Assembly: GCA_036417435.1 (NCBI GenBank)
Contig: CM070904.1
Location: 38,660,408 to 38,724,407 of the forward strand
From: Inia geoffrensis
Lineage: Eukaryota > Chordata > Mammalia > Artiodactyla > Iniidae
Reading direction: 5' to 3'
DNA length: 64,000 nt
The notes under the pieces were generated by a model that made no database searches, had not been told where the DNA came from, and was given only the letters and a program-made list of their open reading frames with translations. Positions 11,669-24,064 of the stretch are shown here, one piece after another (positions within the stretch are counted from its first letter, which is position 1; the number at the start of each line of letters is the position of its first letter). The position numbers and the translations under genes were made by a program.

Positions 11669-12529
11669 GTTAAAAGGAAACAGTTAAAAGAGATATGCCA
11701 GTAAACATGAATCAAAAATAAGCTGGAGTAGATATATTAATATCAGATAAAGTAGATTTCAGAACAAAGACAACAACCAAGCATAAGGAGGGACATTATG
11801 TAATGGCAAATCGTTCAAATCATCAAGAAAAAATAATATCCTAAATGCACATGCACCCTAACAATAGAGATTCAAAACACATGAAAGAGGAACTGAAAGG
11901 AGAAATAGACAAATCCACAACTATAGATGAATACTTCAATACTAGTCTCGCATTAACAGATAAAACTAGTTAAATCAGCAAGGAAGTAGAAACTGGAAAA
12001 CACTAGCGTCAAACTGGAACTCACTGACATTTATAAAATACTCTACCCCACAACAGTAGAGTAAGTATGCAATTCAAGTGCACACAGAACATTCACTAAG
12101 AGAGACCATATTCTAGGTCATAAAACAAATCTTAATAATAAAAAATACTTGAAATCATAAAAAGCATATTCTCTGACCATAACAGGATTAAATTAGACAA
12201 TAATGGAAAAATGACCAACACTTTAAAAATTTAGAATTTAAATAATACAATTCAAAATAATCCATGAGTTAAATGGTATGTCTCAAAAGAAATGGCAAAA
12301 TATTTTTAACTGAAAAGAAATGAAACTACAATATATCAAAATTTATGGGATGCAGACAAAGCAGTGCTTCAAGGAACATTTAGATTATTAAATGCTTATA
12401 TTAGAAAAGAAGGAAGATTTCAAATGAATATCCTTAGTTTCCACCTTTTAAAACTACAAATAGAAGAACAAAATGAGCAAGGCAAGCAGAAGGAAGGAAA
12501 TAATAAAGATCAAAAATCAATGAAATTGA

Positions 12530-12797
12530 GCTTCCCTGGTGGCACGATGGTTAAGAATCCGCCTGCCAATGCAGGAGACACAGGTTTGAGCCCTGGTCCG
12601 GGAAGATCCTACATGCCGCGGAGCAACTAAGCCCGTGTGCCACAACTACTGAGGCTGTGCCCTAGAGCCTTCGAGCCACAGCTACTTAAGCCCACGCGCC
12701 TAGAGCCCATGCTCCACGACAAGGGAAGCCACCGCAATGAGAAGCCCGCGCACAGCAACAAGGACCCAACGCAGCCAAAAATAAATAAATTACAAAA
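12530..12797 (+). mobile_element. Long-form CHR SINE
   Basis: Long form with the repeated 'cacaactactga' type body and tail acccaacgcagccaaaaata. The duplication aaaaatcaatgaaattga (12512-12529) and aaaaatcaatgacattga (12798-12815) defines the insertion into the old L1. Confidence 0.92.
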
Positions 12798-13014
12798 AAA
12801 AATCAATGACATTGAAAGTAAAGAAATGAAAGGGGAAAAAAACCCAATAAAACTAAAAGTTACTTCTTTGAAAAATAAAATAAAATTTATAAACCTCTAG
12901 CAAGATTGGCCAAAAAAGAAAGAAGGCACAAATTACCACTATCAGAAATGAAAGAGGAGACATCACTATAGACTCCACTGACATTAAAAGAATAAAGGAA
13001 TATAAAAATCACAA

Positions 13015-13191
13015 GGGCTTCCCTGGTGGCACAGTGGTTGAGAGTCCGCCTGCTGATGCAGGGGACACGGGTTCGTGCCCCGGTCCGGGAGGAGCCATGG
13101 CCACTGAGCCTGCGCATCTGGAGCCCGTGCTCCGCAACGGGAAAGGCCACAACAGTGAGAGGCCCATGTACCACAAAAAAAAAAAAAAAAA
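13015..13191 (+). mobile_element. Compact CHR SINE with internal deletion
   Basis: Head and B-box are intact, but about 35 bp between ggtccggga and gagccatggcc are missing. The deleted part is the 'tcccacatgccgcggagcgg' region. The A tail ends at 13191, inside the old L1. Confidence 0.92.
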
Positions 13192-15203
13192 GACACAAAA
13201 ATCTATGCACATGATGCTGTCAATTTTGATTAAATTGATGAATTTCTAATAAACTACCAAAAACTCACTCAAAATGAAGAACATAAGCTGAATAGCCCTA
13301 CAACTATTAAAGAAATTGAATCTGTAATTAAAAATCCTTCTGAAGACTAAATCTCCAGATCCATATAATTTCACTAGCAACTAGCAAAGTCTACCAAAAT
13401 TGGAAGAAATAACTCCAATTCCACAGAGTCTTCTAGAAAATAAAAGAAGAGGGACTACTTCTCAACTTTTTCATAACCAAAGAAAGTATAAAAAGAGAAA
13501 ACTATTATACAGACGAATAACCCTCATGAATATAGATGAAAAAATTCTCAACAAAATACTAGTTTTTAAAAGTTTAGTTATATGAAACAGAATACTACAT
13601 CATGGACAAGTGAGGTTTATCCCAGGAATGTAAGAGTGCTTCCATATTCAAAAATCAACAAATGTTAATCCAACACACTGACAGTCTAAAGAAAAAAAAA
13701 TCATGATCATATCAACTGATAATTCTGAAAATTCAAAATCCATTCATGTCAAAAACTCTCAGCAAACTACAAATAGAAGGGAATATTTACTCTCAGCACT
13801 ACTATTCAACATTACACTAGAAGTCTTAGCCAGTGTAACAAGGAAAGAAAAAGAAATAAAGGCAAATAGATTGGAAAGAAAGAAAACTGTCTCCTTGCAG
13901 ACGACATTGTCTACATAGAAAAATCTCAAAGAATCTATAAAACAGGGGGGAAAAACCTCATATAACTAATAAGTCAGGTTAGCAAGGATATGGGATATAA
14001 GATCAACACATAAAAATCAACTATATTTTTATACACTAACAATGTATAACTGGAAACAACTTCTTTAATATTTACAGTAGCTCCAAAAAATTAAATATAG
14101 GTAAATCTAATAAAACATGTACAGTAGCAGTATGTTGAAAACTACAAAACAATGATGAAAGAGGTCAAAGAAGAACCAAATAAATGGAGAGACATTCTAT
14201 ATTTATGAATTGAAACACTAAACATAGTAAAACTGCAAATTCCTCACAAATTGATCTGTACATTTAACATTATTCCAGTCAAATTTCAGCAGGACTTTTT
14301 TTCTAGACATAGACAAGCTGATTCTAAAATTCATCTAGAAAAGCAAAGGAACTAGCTAAAACAATTCTGAAAGAAAAATACAATGTTAAAAGAACTGCAG
14401 TACTCAATTTGCAAATTTTCTATACAGCTATAGTAATTAAAGCAGTGTGGTATTAGCAAAAGGATAGACAAGTAGATTAATGGAACGTAACAGAATCCAG
14501 ATATAGACCCACACAAATATGGCCATTTGATCTTGTACAAAGTTACAAAAGCAATTCAATAAAGAAAAGATGGTCTTTTCAACAAATGATGTTGGAATAA
14601 TTGGACATTCATATACAAAGGAAAAAAATAAACCACAACTACATCTCACACATTATACAAAAAAATAATTCAAAATGAGTCATAGATCTAAATGTAAAGC
14701 ATAAAACTATCAAAATTTTAGGTGAAAACATAGGAGAAGTCTTTGGAGACCTGGGTTAGCCAGAGAGTTCTTAGACATGCCACCAAAAGCATGGGCCATA
14801 AAAGAAAAAAATGATAAACTGTCTTCATAAAATTAAAAATATTTTTCTGCAAAAGATACTGTAAGGAGAATGAAAGGACAAGCTACAGACTAAGAGCATA
14901 ATTTCAAATCACATACCAAACAAAAGACTTCTATCCAGAATATACTAAAAAAAACTTTCAAATCCCAACTGTAAGAAAACAAACAATCCATTTTTTTTAA
15001 TGGGTAAAAAACTTGAAAAGAAACTTCAATAAAGAGCATATAGAGACAGCAAATAAGCACATGAAAAGGTATTTATCATCATTACTCACTAGCAAAATAC
15101 AAATTAAAACCTTCAAAAGATACCACTCCATACCTATTAGAATGGTATAGACTGAAAATACTGCTTATACAAAGTGCTTACAGGGTGTGGAGCAACAAGA
15201 ACT

Positions 15204-16732
15204 TTTTTTTAAATTTAATTTTATTTACTTTTTTATACAGCAGGTTCTTATTAGTTATCTATTTTATACACATCAGTGTATACATGTCAATCCCAATCTC
15301 CCAATTCATCACACCACCACCACTCCCCCCCACCACGTTCCCCCCTTGGTGTCCATACATTTGTTCTCTATATCTGTGTCTTTATTTCTGCCCTGCAAAC
15401 CAGTTCACCTGTACCATTTTTCTAGGTTCAACATATATGTGTTAATATACCATATTTGTTTTTCTCTTTCTAACTTACTTCACTCTTGTATGACAGTCTC
15501 TAGATCCATCCATGTCTCCACAAATGACCCAATTTTCTTCCTTTTTACAGCTGCATAATATTCCGTTGTATATATGTACCACATCTTCTTTATCCATTCA
15601 TCTGTCAATGGGCATTTAGGTTGCTTCCATGACCTGGCTATTGTAAATAATGCTGCAATGAACATCGGGGTGCATGTCTTTTTGAATTATGGTTTTCTCT
15701 GGGTATATGCCCAGTAATTGGATTGCTGGGTCATATGGTAATTCTATCTTTAGTTTTTTTTTTGGTTTTTTTTTTTTGCGGTACGCTGGCCTCTCACTGT
15801 TGTGGCCTCTCCCGTTGAGGAGCACAGGCTCCAGACGCGCAGGCCCAGCGACCATGGCTCACGGGCCCAGCCGCTCAGCGGCATGTGGGATCTTCCCGGA
15901 CCGGTGCACGAACCCGTGTCCCCTGCATTGGCAGGCGGACTCTCAACCACTGCGCCACCAGGGAAGCCCTATTTTTAGTTTTTTAAAGAACCTCCATACT
16001 GTTCTCCATAGTGGCTGTGTCAATTTACATTCCCACCAACAGTACAAGAGGGTTCCCTTTCCTCCACATCCTCTCCAGCATTTCTTGTTTGTAGATTTTC
16101 TGATGATGCCATTCAAACTGCTGTGAGGTGATACCTCACTGCAGTTTTGATTTGCATTTCTCTAATAATTAGTGATGTTAAGCAGCTTTTCATGTGCTTC
16201 TTGGCCATCTGTATGTCTTCTTTCGAGAAATGTCTATTTAAGTCTTCTGTCCATTTTTTGATCGGGTTGTTTGTTTTTTTTAATATTGAGCTGCATGAGC
16301 TGTTTATATATTTTAGAGATTAATTCTTTGTCCGTTGATTTGTTTGCAAATGTTTTCTCCCATTCTAAGGGTTGTCTTTCCGACTTGTTTATGGTTTCCT
16401 TTGCTGTGCAAAAGCTTTTAAGTTTCATTAGGTCCCTTTTTTAATTTTTGCTTTTATTTCCATTACTACAGGAGGTAGGTCAAAAAAGACCTTGCTGTGA
16501 TTTATGTCAAAGACTGTTCTTCCTATGTTTTCCTCTAAGAGTTTTATAGTGCCGAGTCTTACAGTTAGGTCTCTAATCCACTTTTAGTTTATTTTTGTGT
16601 ATGGTGTTAGGGAGTGTTCTAATTTCATTCTTTTACACGTAGCCATCCAGTTTTCCCAGCACCACTTATAGACTGTCTTTTCTCCATTGTATATCCTTGT
16701 CTCCATTGTTATAGATTAGTTGACCATAGGTG
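15204..16732 (-). pseudogene. L1 ORF2 C-terminal part and 3' UTR, broken
   Basis: Read in reverse, this holds the C-terminal third of L1 ORF2 and the 3' UTR. Recognisable protein fragments are a piece at 16234-16428 with [20 protein letters not shown] and a piece at 15480-15665 with KMWYIYTTEYYAAVKRKK. Both match the conserved ends of mammalian L1 ORF2. The cysteine-rich region between them is damaged, and a compact SINE splits the frame at 15759-15968. It cannot make a working protein. The 3' UTR on the left runs into oligo-T, which is the former poly(A) tail. Confidence 0.85.
15759..15968 (-). mobile_element. Compact CHR SINE inside L1
   Basis: Reverse-oriented copy from its T-rich tail to ccaccagggaagccc. 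The duplication ctatctttagttttt (15744-15758) and ctatttttagttttt (15969-15983) shows insertion into the L1 ORF2 tail. Confidence 0.94.
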
Positions 16733-16736
16733 AGGG

Positions 16737-19521
16737 GATGGAAAAAGATATTCCATGCAAATGGAAATCAAAAGAGAGCTGGAGGGCTTCCCTTGTGGCG
16801 CAGTGGTTGGGAGTCCACCTGCCGATGCAGGGGACGCGGGTTTGTGCCCCGTTCCGGGAAGGTCCCACATGCCGTGGAGTGGCGGGGCCCGTGAGCCATG
16901 GCCGCTAGGCTTGCGCATCCAGAGCCTGTTCTCTGCAACAGGAGAGGCCACAACAGTGAGGGGCCCGCATACTGAAATTAAAAAAAAGAACCAAAAAAAT
17001 TTAAAAGAAAGCTGGAGCAGCAATACTCATATGAGATAAAATAGAATTTAAATGGAAGAATGTTAGAAGAGACAAGGAAGGACGCTACATAATGATTAAG
17101 GGATCAATCCAAGAAGAAGATATAACCAATATAAATATATATGCACCCAGCACAGGAGCACCTCAATACATAAAGCAACTGCTAAAAGCTATAAAACAGG
17201 AAATCGACAGTAACACAGTAATAGTGGGGGACATTAACACCTCACTTACACCAGTGGACAGATCATCCAAACAGAAAGTTAATAAGGAAACACAAGCTTT
17301 AAGTGGCACAATAGACCAGATAGATTTAATTGATATTTATAGGACATTCCATACCAAAACAGCAGATTACACTTTCTTCCCAAGTGCACACGGAACACTC
17401 TCCAGGATAGATCACATCTTGGGTCACAAATCAAGCCTCAGTAAATTTAAGAAAATTGAAATCATATCAAGCATCTTTTCTGACCACAGCGCCGTGAGAT
17501 TAGAAATCAGTTACAGGGAAAAAAACGTAAAAAACACAAACACATGGAGGCTAAACAACACGTTTCTAAATATCCAAGAGATCACTGAAGAAATAAAAGA
17601 GGAAATCAAAAACTACCTAGAGACAAACGACAACGAAAACACGACAATCCAAAACCGACGGGATGCAGCAAGAGCAGTTCTAAGTGGGAAGTTTATAGCA
17701 ATACAAGCCTACCTCAAGAAACAAGAAAAATCTCAAATAAACAATCTAACCATACATCTAAAGGACCTAGAGAAAGAAGAACAAACAAAACCCAAAGTTA
17801 GCAGAAGGAAAGAAATCATAAAGATCAGAGCAGAAATAAAAGAAATAGAAACAAAACAATAGCAAAGATCAATAAAACTAAAAGCTGGTTCTTTGAGAAG
17901 ATAAACAAAATTGATAACCCATTGGCCAGACTCATCAAGAGAAAAAGGGAGAGGACTCAAATAAATAAAATTAGAAATGAAAAAGGAGACGCTACAACAG
18001 ACACTGCACAAATACAAAGCATCCTAAGAGACCACTACAAGCAACTCTATGCCAATAAAATGGACAACCTGGAAGAAATGGACAAATTCTTAGAAAGGTA
18101 TAACCTTCCAAGATTGAACCAGGACAATATAGAAAATATGAAAAGACCAATTACAACTAATGAAATTGAAGCTGTGATTAAAAATCTTCCAACAAACAAA
18201 AGTTCAGTACCAGATGGCTTCACAGGTGAATTCTATCAAACATTTAGAGAAGAGCTAACACCCATCCTTCTCAAACTCTTCCAAAAAATTACAGAGGAAG
18301 GAAAACTCCCAAACTCATTCTATGAGGCCACCATCACCGTGATACCAAAAGCAGACAAAGATACTACAAAAAAAAGAAAATTACAGACCAATATCACTGG
18401 TGAAATAGATGCAAAAATCCTCAACAAAATACTGGCAATCAGAATCGAACACCACCTTAAAAGGATCATATACCATGATCAAGTGAGATTTATCCCAGGG
18501 ATGCAAAGATTCTTCAATATGTGGAAATAAATCAATGTGATACACCGTATTAACAAACTGAAAAAGAAAAACCATATGATCTTCTCAACAGATGCAGAAA
18601 AAGTTTTTGACAAAATTCAACACCCATTTATGATAAAAACTCTCCAGAAAGTGTGCATAGAGGGAACCTATCTCAACATAATAAAGGCCATATACGACAA
18701 ACCCACGGCAAACATCATTCTCAATGGTGAAACACTGAAAGCATTTCCTCTAAGATCAGGAAATAGACAAGGATGTCTACTCCGGCCACTATTATTCAAC
18801 ATAGTTTTGGAAGTCCTAGCCACAGAAATCAGAGAAGAGAAAGAAATAAAAGGAATTCAAATTGGAAAAGAAAAAGTAAAACCGTCACTCTTTGCAGATG
18901 ACATGATATTATACATAGAGAATCCTAAAGATGCTACCAGAAAACTACTAGAGCTAATCAATGAATTTGGTAAAGTTGCAGGATACAAAATTAATGCACA
19001 GAAATCTCTTGCATTCCTATACACTAATGATGAAAAATCTGAAAGAGAAATTAAGCAAACACTCCCATTTACCACTGCAACAAAAAGAATAAAATACCGA
19101 AGAATAAACTACGTAGGGAGACAAAAGACCTGTATGCAGAAAACTATAAGACGCTGATGAAAGAAATGAAAGATGATGCAAACAGATGGAGAGATATACA
19201 ATGTTCTTGGTTTGGAAGAATCAATATTGTGAAAATGACTATACTACCCAAAACAATCTACAAACTCAATGCAATCCCTATCAAATTACCAATGGCATTT
19301 TTTACAGAACTAGAACAAAAAAATCTTAAAATTCGCATGGAGACACAAAAGACCCCGAATAGCCAAAGCTGTCTTGAGGGGAAAAAAAAGGAGCTGGAGG
19401 AATCAGATTCCCTGACTTCAGACTATAGTACAAAGCTACAGTCATCAAGACAACATGGTACTGGCACAAAAACAGAAATATAGATCAATGGAACGGAAAG
19501 AAAGCCCAGAGATAAACCCAG
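16737..19521 (+). pseudogene. L1 ORF2 endonuclease and reverse transcriptase, inverted part of the L1, broken
   Basis: Four consecutive open pieces in different frames. 17092-17862 is the endonuclease C-terminal half: GDINT (residues 46-50), SRIDHI (D at 107) and SDHS (residues 130-133) keep the Asp/Asn, Asp and Asp-His residues of the L1 nuclease. 17922-18530 starts the reverse transcriptase. 18537-19157 carries the catalytic FADD at residues 119-122 and the GNRQGC motif. 19157-19483 follows with [12 protein letters not shown]. Frame shifts and stops separate the pieces, for example at 17862 and 18530. The N-terminal endonuclease is missing (5' truncation), and a SINE sits at 16785-17002. 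The protein is not functional. Confidence 0.9.
16785..17002 (+). mobile_element. Compact CHR SINE inside L1
   Basis: More diverged than most compact copies (cttcccttgtggcgcagtgg). The duplication aaaagagagctggag (16770-16784) and aaaagaaagctggag (17003-17017) lies in L1 endonuclease sequence. Confidence 0.94.
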
Positions 19522-19653
19522 GCAACTAGAACTCTTATAAGTGCAGAAATGCAAAATAATTGAACCGCTCTGGAAAACAGTTTGACAGGTTCTTAGGAAG
19601 TTAAAGATAAGTTTGCCATATGGCCCAACAATCCTGTTCCTAAGCATTTACAC

Positions 19654-19858
19654 TCTTGCAGACTACAGCCCTCAGGCCAAATCCAGCAGTGGTTCAAATT
19701 CAACCAGACTCATTTGTTTTCATATTGTTTATGGCTGTTTCCTGCAACAAGAGTGGAGTTGAATACTTGCAACAGAGACTGTACAGCATACAATGCCAAA
19801 AATATTTACTATCTGGCCCTTTACAGAAAAAGTTTGCCAACATCTTCCCTAGAGTAAA
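19654..19858 (-). mobile_element. hAT-Charlie type DNA transposon inside the old L1
   Basis: Reverse copy of the family at 5058-5277: gcagactacagccctcaggcc at one end and ctatctggccctttacagaa then gtttgccaacatc at the other. L1 text is continuous across it, so the L1 was already there when it inserted. Confidence 0.82.
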
Positions 19859-20300
19859 GAAAACTCGGATTGACACAAAACCCTGTAAACAAATGTTCAG
19901 AGCAGCTCTATTCATAATCATCAAAAACTGGAACCAATCCAAATGTCTGTCCTTCAACAGGTTAATGGATAAATGAGCTGTGCTACATCCATACAATGGT
20001 ATGCTAACCAATAATAAATAAGATCAGACTGTTGACACACACAATTTGGATGAATGTCAAAGACATTAAGCTGAGTGAAAGAAGCCAGTCTCAAACGGTT
20101 ACATACTGTACAATTCTATTGTATGACATCCTCAAAAAGGCAAAGGTATAGTGACAAAGAACAGATCAGTGGTTGCCAGGGTTTAGGTGTGAGGGGTAAG
20201 TGCAAACGGACTTTTTTGGTGGGTAATAAAACTGTTCTGTATCCTAATTATGGTGGTGATTACAGAAATCAATACATGTGTTAAAAGTCACAGTACTATA

Positions 20301-20425
20301 CAGGAATTCCCTGGTGGTCCAGTGATTAGGACTTGGCACTTCTGCTGCAAGGGGGCACAGGTTCTATTCCTGGTCCCAGAACTGAGATCCCACATGTGGT
20401 GCAGCACAGCCAGAAAAAAAAAAAA
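20301..20425 (+). mobile_element. Minimal CHR-type SINE
   Basis: About 125 bp, aattccctggtggtccagtg to an A tail. The flanks aaaagtcacagtactata (20283-20300) and aaaagtcacactata (20426-20440) form the duplication, with a 3 bp difference. Confidence 0.88.
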
Positions 20426-20480
20426 AAAAGTCACACTATATATACCAACAACAAAGCCAATTTTATTCTATGTTAATTTC

Positions 20481-20974
20481 GAAAGTAAAGTTTAAAAATA
20501 GTAAGTTTTGCTTCTAATATTATGATTCTCCTATATAAGATGTTTATTCACTTCTAGTATCTGAAGGTTCATATACGTAACATAGACTCAATGTGTAAAC
20601 ATACAGAACAGCTTCTTTGCTGTTCATTTGTCTGTTTTCAGCATCAACCCCCTATTCTGCTTCTCCCCAATTAAGTGAAAAGCCTGAGCCCATAGAAGGA
20701 GCCCGGGGACTCAAACACAGTGTGGTTGGATTCATGAAGAAGCCACACAAGACACTGTTCCAGGAGACCCTACGATAACTCATACTTACAAACAATTCAC
20801 CCTCACAATTTTCACCCACCTGGAGTTGTGTAATTGCTAGAGGCAAATCAGCTAAAGTTTATTCCCACTTTGGGTCCTTACTTTCAGTTTCTCAGGAAGT
20901 TCTGTCAACACAGACAAAAGGAATGGTGCAAATGTCCAACTTGAAAAAAAAAAAAAAAGGAAGATGTTGGACTT
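20481..20974. other. Unique sequence
   Basis: No gene, exon or repeat recognised. A short poly(A) run lies near 20944-20958. Confidence 0.5.
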
Positions 20975-21110
20975 GTCTCAGAAAAACCAGACCTGTCTTC
21001 AGTTAGCTGTGTGTTCTTGGCCAAGTCACTTAACTGCTCCATGCCTCAATTTCCTCACTTGCGAAAGGAAGACGCCCCCTCAATATCCTTTACATTCTCT
21101 TCCAACACAA
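20975..21110 (+). repeat. MIR SINE core
   Basis: Ordered MIR motifs: agctgtgtgttcttggccaagtcac, ttaactgctccatgcctcaa, tttcctcacttgcgaaa. Confidence 0.8.
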
Positions 21111-22095
21111 ATTGAGTTTATATTATTATTATCCATTAACTCATTAATCTCGGAAGCACATTTATTAAGCAGTACACAGAAAATTGATAAAGAGGAAGCA
21201 TTTATGCACAAAATGAAGTCATGAAAGATAGTCTTTTTATGAATTTTAAACAATAAAACTCTTAGTTTCCCCCCATCACCTGTCATCTCTCAAACAGAGC
21301 TAGAAACTAATGGTCTTTGAATGTTCTACCAACTTCCAAAATCACCTATGAAGGATTCTCTTCAACAATTCCTGAGCACTCGTGTACAGTGGGAATTCTA
21401 TTTAGATGCTCATTCTATCTGGATTAAACAGTCAGGTTCAATGTAAATTGTGGAGGTGACAGACAAGGTCTCCTGGCACAACTGATAGAAGGATTTATGT
21501 TCTCTGTATCCCACAGATATTAAAAAAAAAAAATAGCCGACACCTCAAAAACGGATTGCCCACCACCAGTTCTGAGTGTTTGGAAAACCTAGCTGAGGAG
21601 TAGAGAAGACACATATTAAGGTTGTGGAGAAGAAACGCCATCCAGCTTGCAACCATAAAACATCATTGCATTTACATTTCTATTTCAATTGCACGCTCAA
21701 AAACATAAAAAGAAAAGACAACAACCCCACACAAACTTATAACTAGTCAATATGTGTAAGCATTGCTGCTTCTAATTATAATGGGCTCTCTGAAATGGGT
21801 CGCATGATTCGTGGTGCCAAGAACTTGCTTCCTGCCAACAGTATTAAACTGTGATATTTCTTATATCCATTCAGCCCTTGCTAATATGGGACATAAATGA
21901 TTCACTTCAACCAGCAGTAAACACGTCCTCAGGATATTACTATAGTTGATGGCTCCTAGGCTAAAAACTTGTATGGTGATGGGGAATCATTTCAACTACT
22001 AAAGAACTGTTATGTATCCATTTATTTGCAGTGGGAAAAAGTGAAATAGAAAAAAAGAACTGAATGTCAGAACTCTGGAGGCGTAATCCTCTACC
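21111..22095. other. Unique AT-rich sequence
   Basis: No coding region or repeat that I can name. Short A runs occur at 21522-21533. Confidence 0.5.
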
Positions 22096-22330
22096 TAAGA
22101 TATATCAAGAGAAAAGTTTAACTCACTTGGGTCTATCAAAGTAAAAAAGTTTGTGCAACAAAATAATAGGCAAAAGGGTTGATGACAATATTTACATGAA
22201 CTATAACCAAGTATGACATCTATAATACATAAAATTCTCAAACTCATAAAAAAATCAAAGCTTCAAGAAATAAATGAGCAAAATATATATTCACAATTCA
22301 TAGAAAAGGAAATAAATGCTTGAAATGTTC
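22096..22330 (+). mobile_element. Old L1 fragment
   Basis: Text such as aagtttgtgcaacaaaataa and acatctataatacataaaat resembles the diverged L1 ORF2 stretch around 'cttctgcacagcaaaggaaac' and 'aaaatatataaagaactc'. Very decayed. Confidence 0.45.
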
Positions 22331-22479
22331 AGTCTCAACTAATCCTCAAAACTTGAAGGATTTTCATGCTTAGTACAACAGAGATACTCCCCTCTGTACC
22401 CCTCTCACGCCCAGTACTCAGGACCAATACCAGTGACCAATACACCCTCAAAGTCCTAGTTGCACTGGAAATGTTTACA

Positions 22480-22920
22480 ATCCCTTCTGCAAACAACAGT
22501 GCAATGTAACCCACTGAAGCATTCTCTATAGTAGTAAAAAGGTGGAATTTAGGAGCATTACAATTGTTTAGGTAAAGTATTGGCTGAAAGAGGTCAATCT
22601 TAAACAATAACTATGAAAGAGAAACATGGATAAGTACGCATGATTAAAAACTTGCAAGTACACTGAATTTACATTAACATATGGGTGCATATTTTCATAA
22701 CAACAATTTGAAACCATCTGAATGTCAACCAATACTGGAATGGGTGAAATAAATAAGTTATTGTTATAGGACACTATGCAGCCATGATAAAGGATGCAGT
22801 AGGTCTGTATGTGGTAGCATGCAAAGATGTCCACAATATATTTTTGAGAGAAAAAAAGGATGGTGTAGAGCAATACACACAGTATGATCATATTTTTGTG
22901 TTAAAAAAAAAAACCTACAC
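22480..22920 (+). mobile_element. Old L1 3' region remnant
   Basis: The series tctgaatgtcaaccaatact, ggacactatgcagccatgat and atgatcatatttttgtgtt fits the decayed end of L1 ORF2 ('actatgcagccata') and 3' UTR. No frame. Confidence 0.45.
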
Positions 22921-23559
22921 TATATTGTATATGATTTATTATATATATATATGCATTACAAATCCGGAGTTATATATTTCAAACATTAACACTTAAAAAG
23001 TGTGCTTAGACCCTTTAATTTTTAACTTACTCCCTTCTCTACCATATATATATTTAACAAATTAAATTACTTTTAAATTTTAAAAAATCAATGGTATATT
23101 CAAAAATCAAACTGAAATAAAGAAAATATTAAGACAATGTTGAAGCAGTGAGATTATTGGTGATGATACAAATCAAGTTTGAAAGGTTTATTTCTAAGTA
23201 AAAGCTTGTTTTAGAAACAAGTAGCTATAACAGGTAAGAATGAGAATCAAATATTTTACTGCAACTTTTATTCATCGGCATGCTGGTCATAGGCAACCAC
23301 ATGCAGATTCCTATAGACTTCAGGAAACTTCTGTGATGTGTGGGTGAGAGCCTGTGAGGACACAAAGCAATGTCCCCAAAACATGAGCAGCCCTTACAGA
23401 AAGAAAACCGCTAAGAAAAAAATTCAGCCACGTTCACTGTTCCAACCTAACAGCTCTAACATCACAGAAACCCAGTTTTCAATTCAGGATTCTATTCACG
23501 CCAAAGAGCAAAAGCAATATGAAAGGCCTTTATGTACTTTTGTTTAAATTATAAGTTCT
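22921..23559. other. AT-rich unique sequence
   Basis: A short (TA)n patch lies at 22940-22953. An open frame at 23338-23547 (69 codons) has no known domain. Nothing else is supported. Confidence 0.45.
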
Positions 23560-23764
23560 GGGCTTCCCTGGTGGCACAGTGGTTGAGAGTTCGCCTGCCG
23601 ATGCAGGGGACACGGGTCCGTGCCCCGGTCCGGGAAGATCCCACATGCCGCGGAGCGGCTGGGCCCGTCAGCCATAGCCGCTGAGCCTGCGCGTCCGGAG
23701 CCTGTGTCCCGCAACGGGAGAGGCCACAACAGTGAGAGGCCCACGTACCGCAAAAAAAAAAAAA
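23560..23764 (+). mobile_element. Compact CHR SINE
   Basis: Near-consensus copy. The duplication aaattataagttct lies at 23546-23559 and, after the A tail, at 23765-23778. The two are identical, suggesting a young insertion. Confidence 0.95.
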
Positions 23765-23778
23765 AAATTATAAGTTCT

Positions 23779-24050
23779 TCCCCTGCCTCCTCCCTCACAT
23801 GACACAGAAAGGTAGACAATGTTTTTCAGACAATAAATCTGAAAAACTATATATTTTTAATGTTTTTCAGAATATTCTGCCCTTGTTCTGAGCATTGATA
23901 TGAGCAAAACGACTGTCATATTGAAGGAGGAAAAGCAGAATGCATCTTCCAAAGCAACAGATAACATAAAAATCACGTACGTTTTTACAAAGCTCTGGTT
24001 GGCAAAGAAACTTAAGATACTTCAAAAAGAATGAGGACAACAGCCTTTAA
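23779..24050. other. Unique sequence between a SINE and an L1
   Basis: No gene or repeat recognised. Confidence 0.5.
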
Positions 24051-24064
24051 AGTCTGACAGTTGA

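Larger units (their letters stand above)
11095..15203 (+). mobile_element. Old L1 (L1M-like) ORF2 body, first part of a split element
   Basis: Decayed L1 sequence read in plus orientation. The order is: an ORF2-start-like text (ttaaaagtgaatggtctgaac), endonuclease-region text (gagagaccatattctaggtc), reverse transcriptase text (catggacaagtgaggtttatcccaggaatg) and the C-terminal part (gtgtggagcaacaagaac at the right edge). Frames are broken throughout; the longest piece is about 88 codons. SINEs were inserted at 11321, 11541, 12530 and 13015. The element resumes at 19522, interrupted by a younger L1. Confidence 0.8.
15204..19521 (-). mobile_element. Younger L1 with twin-priming 5' inversion
   Basis: On the minus strand, the 3' UTR and ORF2 tail (16732 down to 15204, oligo-T at 15203-15210) are preceded by an inverted ORF2 block (16737-19521, plus). 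The two blocks are nearly contiguous in L1 coordinates. The plus block stops after cccagagataaaccca, and the minus block begins with the text that normally follows (reverse of gttgaccataggtg). The duplication gcaacaagaact (15192-15203) and gcaactagaact (19522-19533) borders the whole unit. Two compact SINEs entered later (15759 and 16785). The insertion split the old L1. Confidence 0.88.
19522..20480 (+). mobile_element. Old L1, second part of the split element, to its 3' end
   Basis: Continues the element that stops at 15203: gcaactagaactcttataag is the expected next L1 text after ggtgtgga. After a hAT insertion it goes on with aacaaatgttcagagcagct, ggataaatgagctgtgctac, agaacagatcagtggttgcc and the 3' UTR. 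A minimal SINE sits at 20301. The end near 20480 is approximate. Confidence 0.75.
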
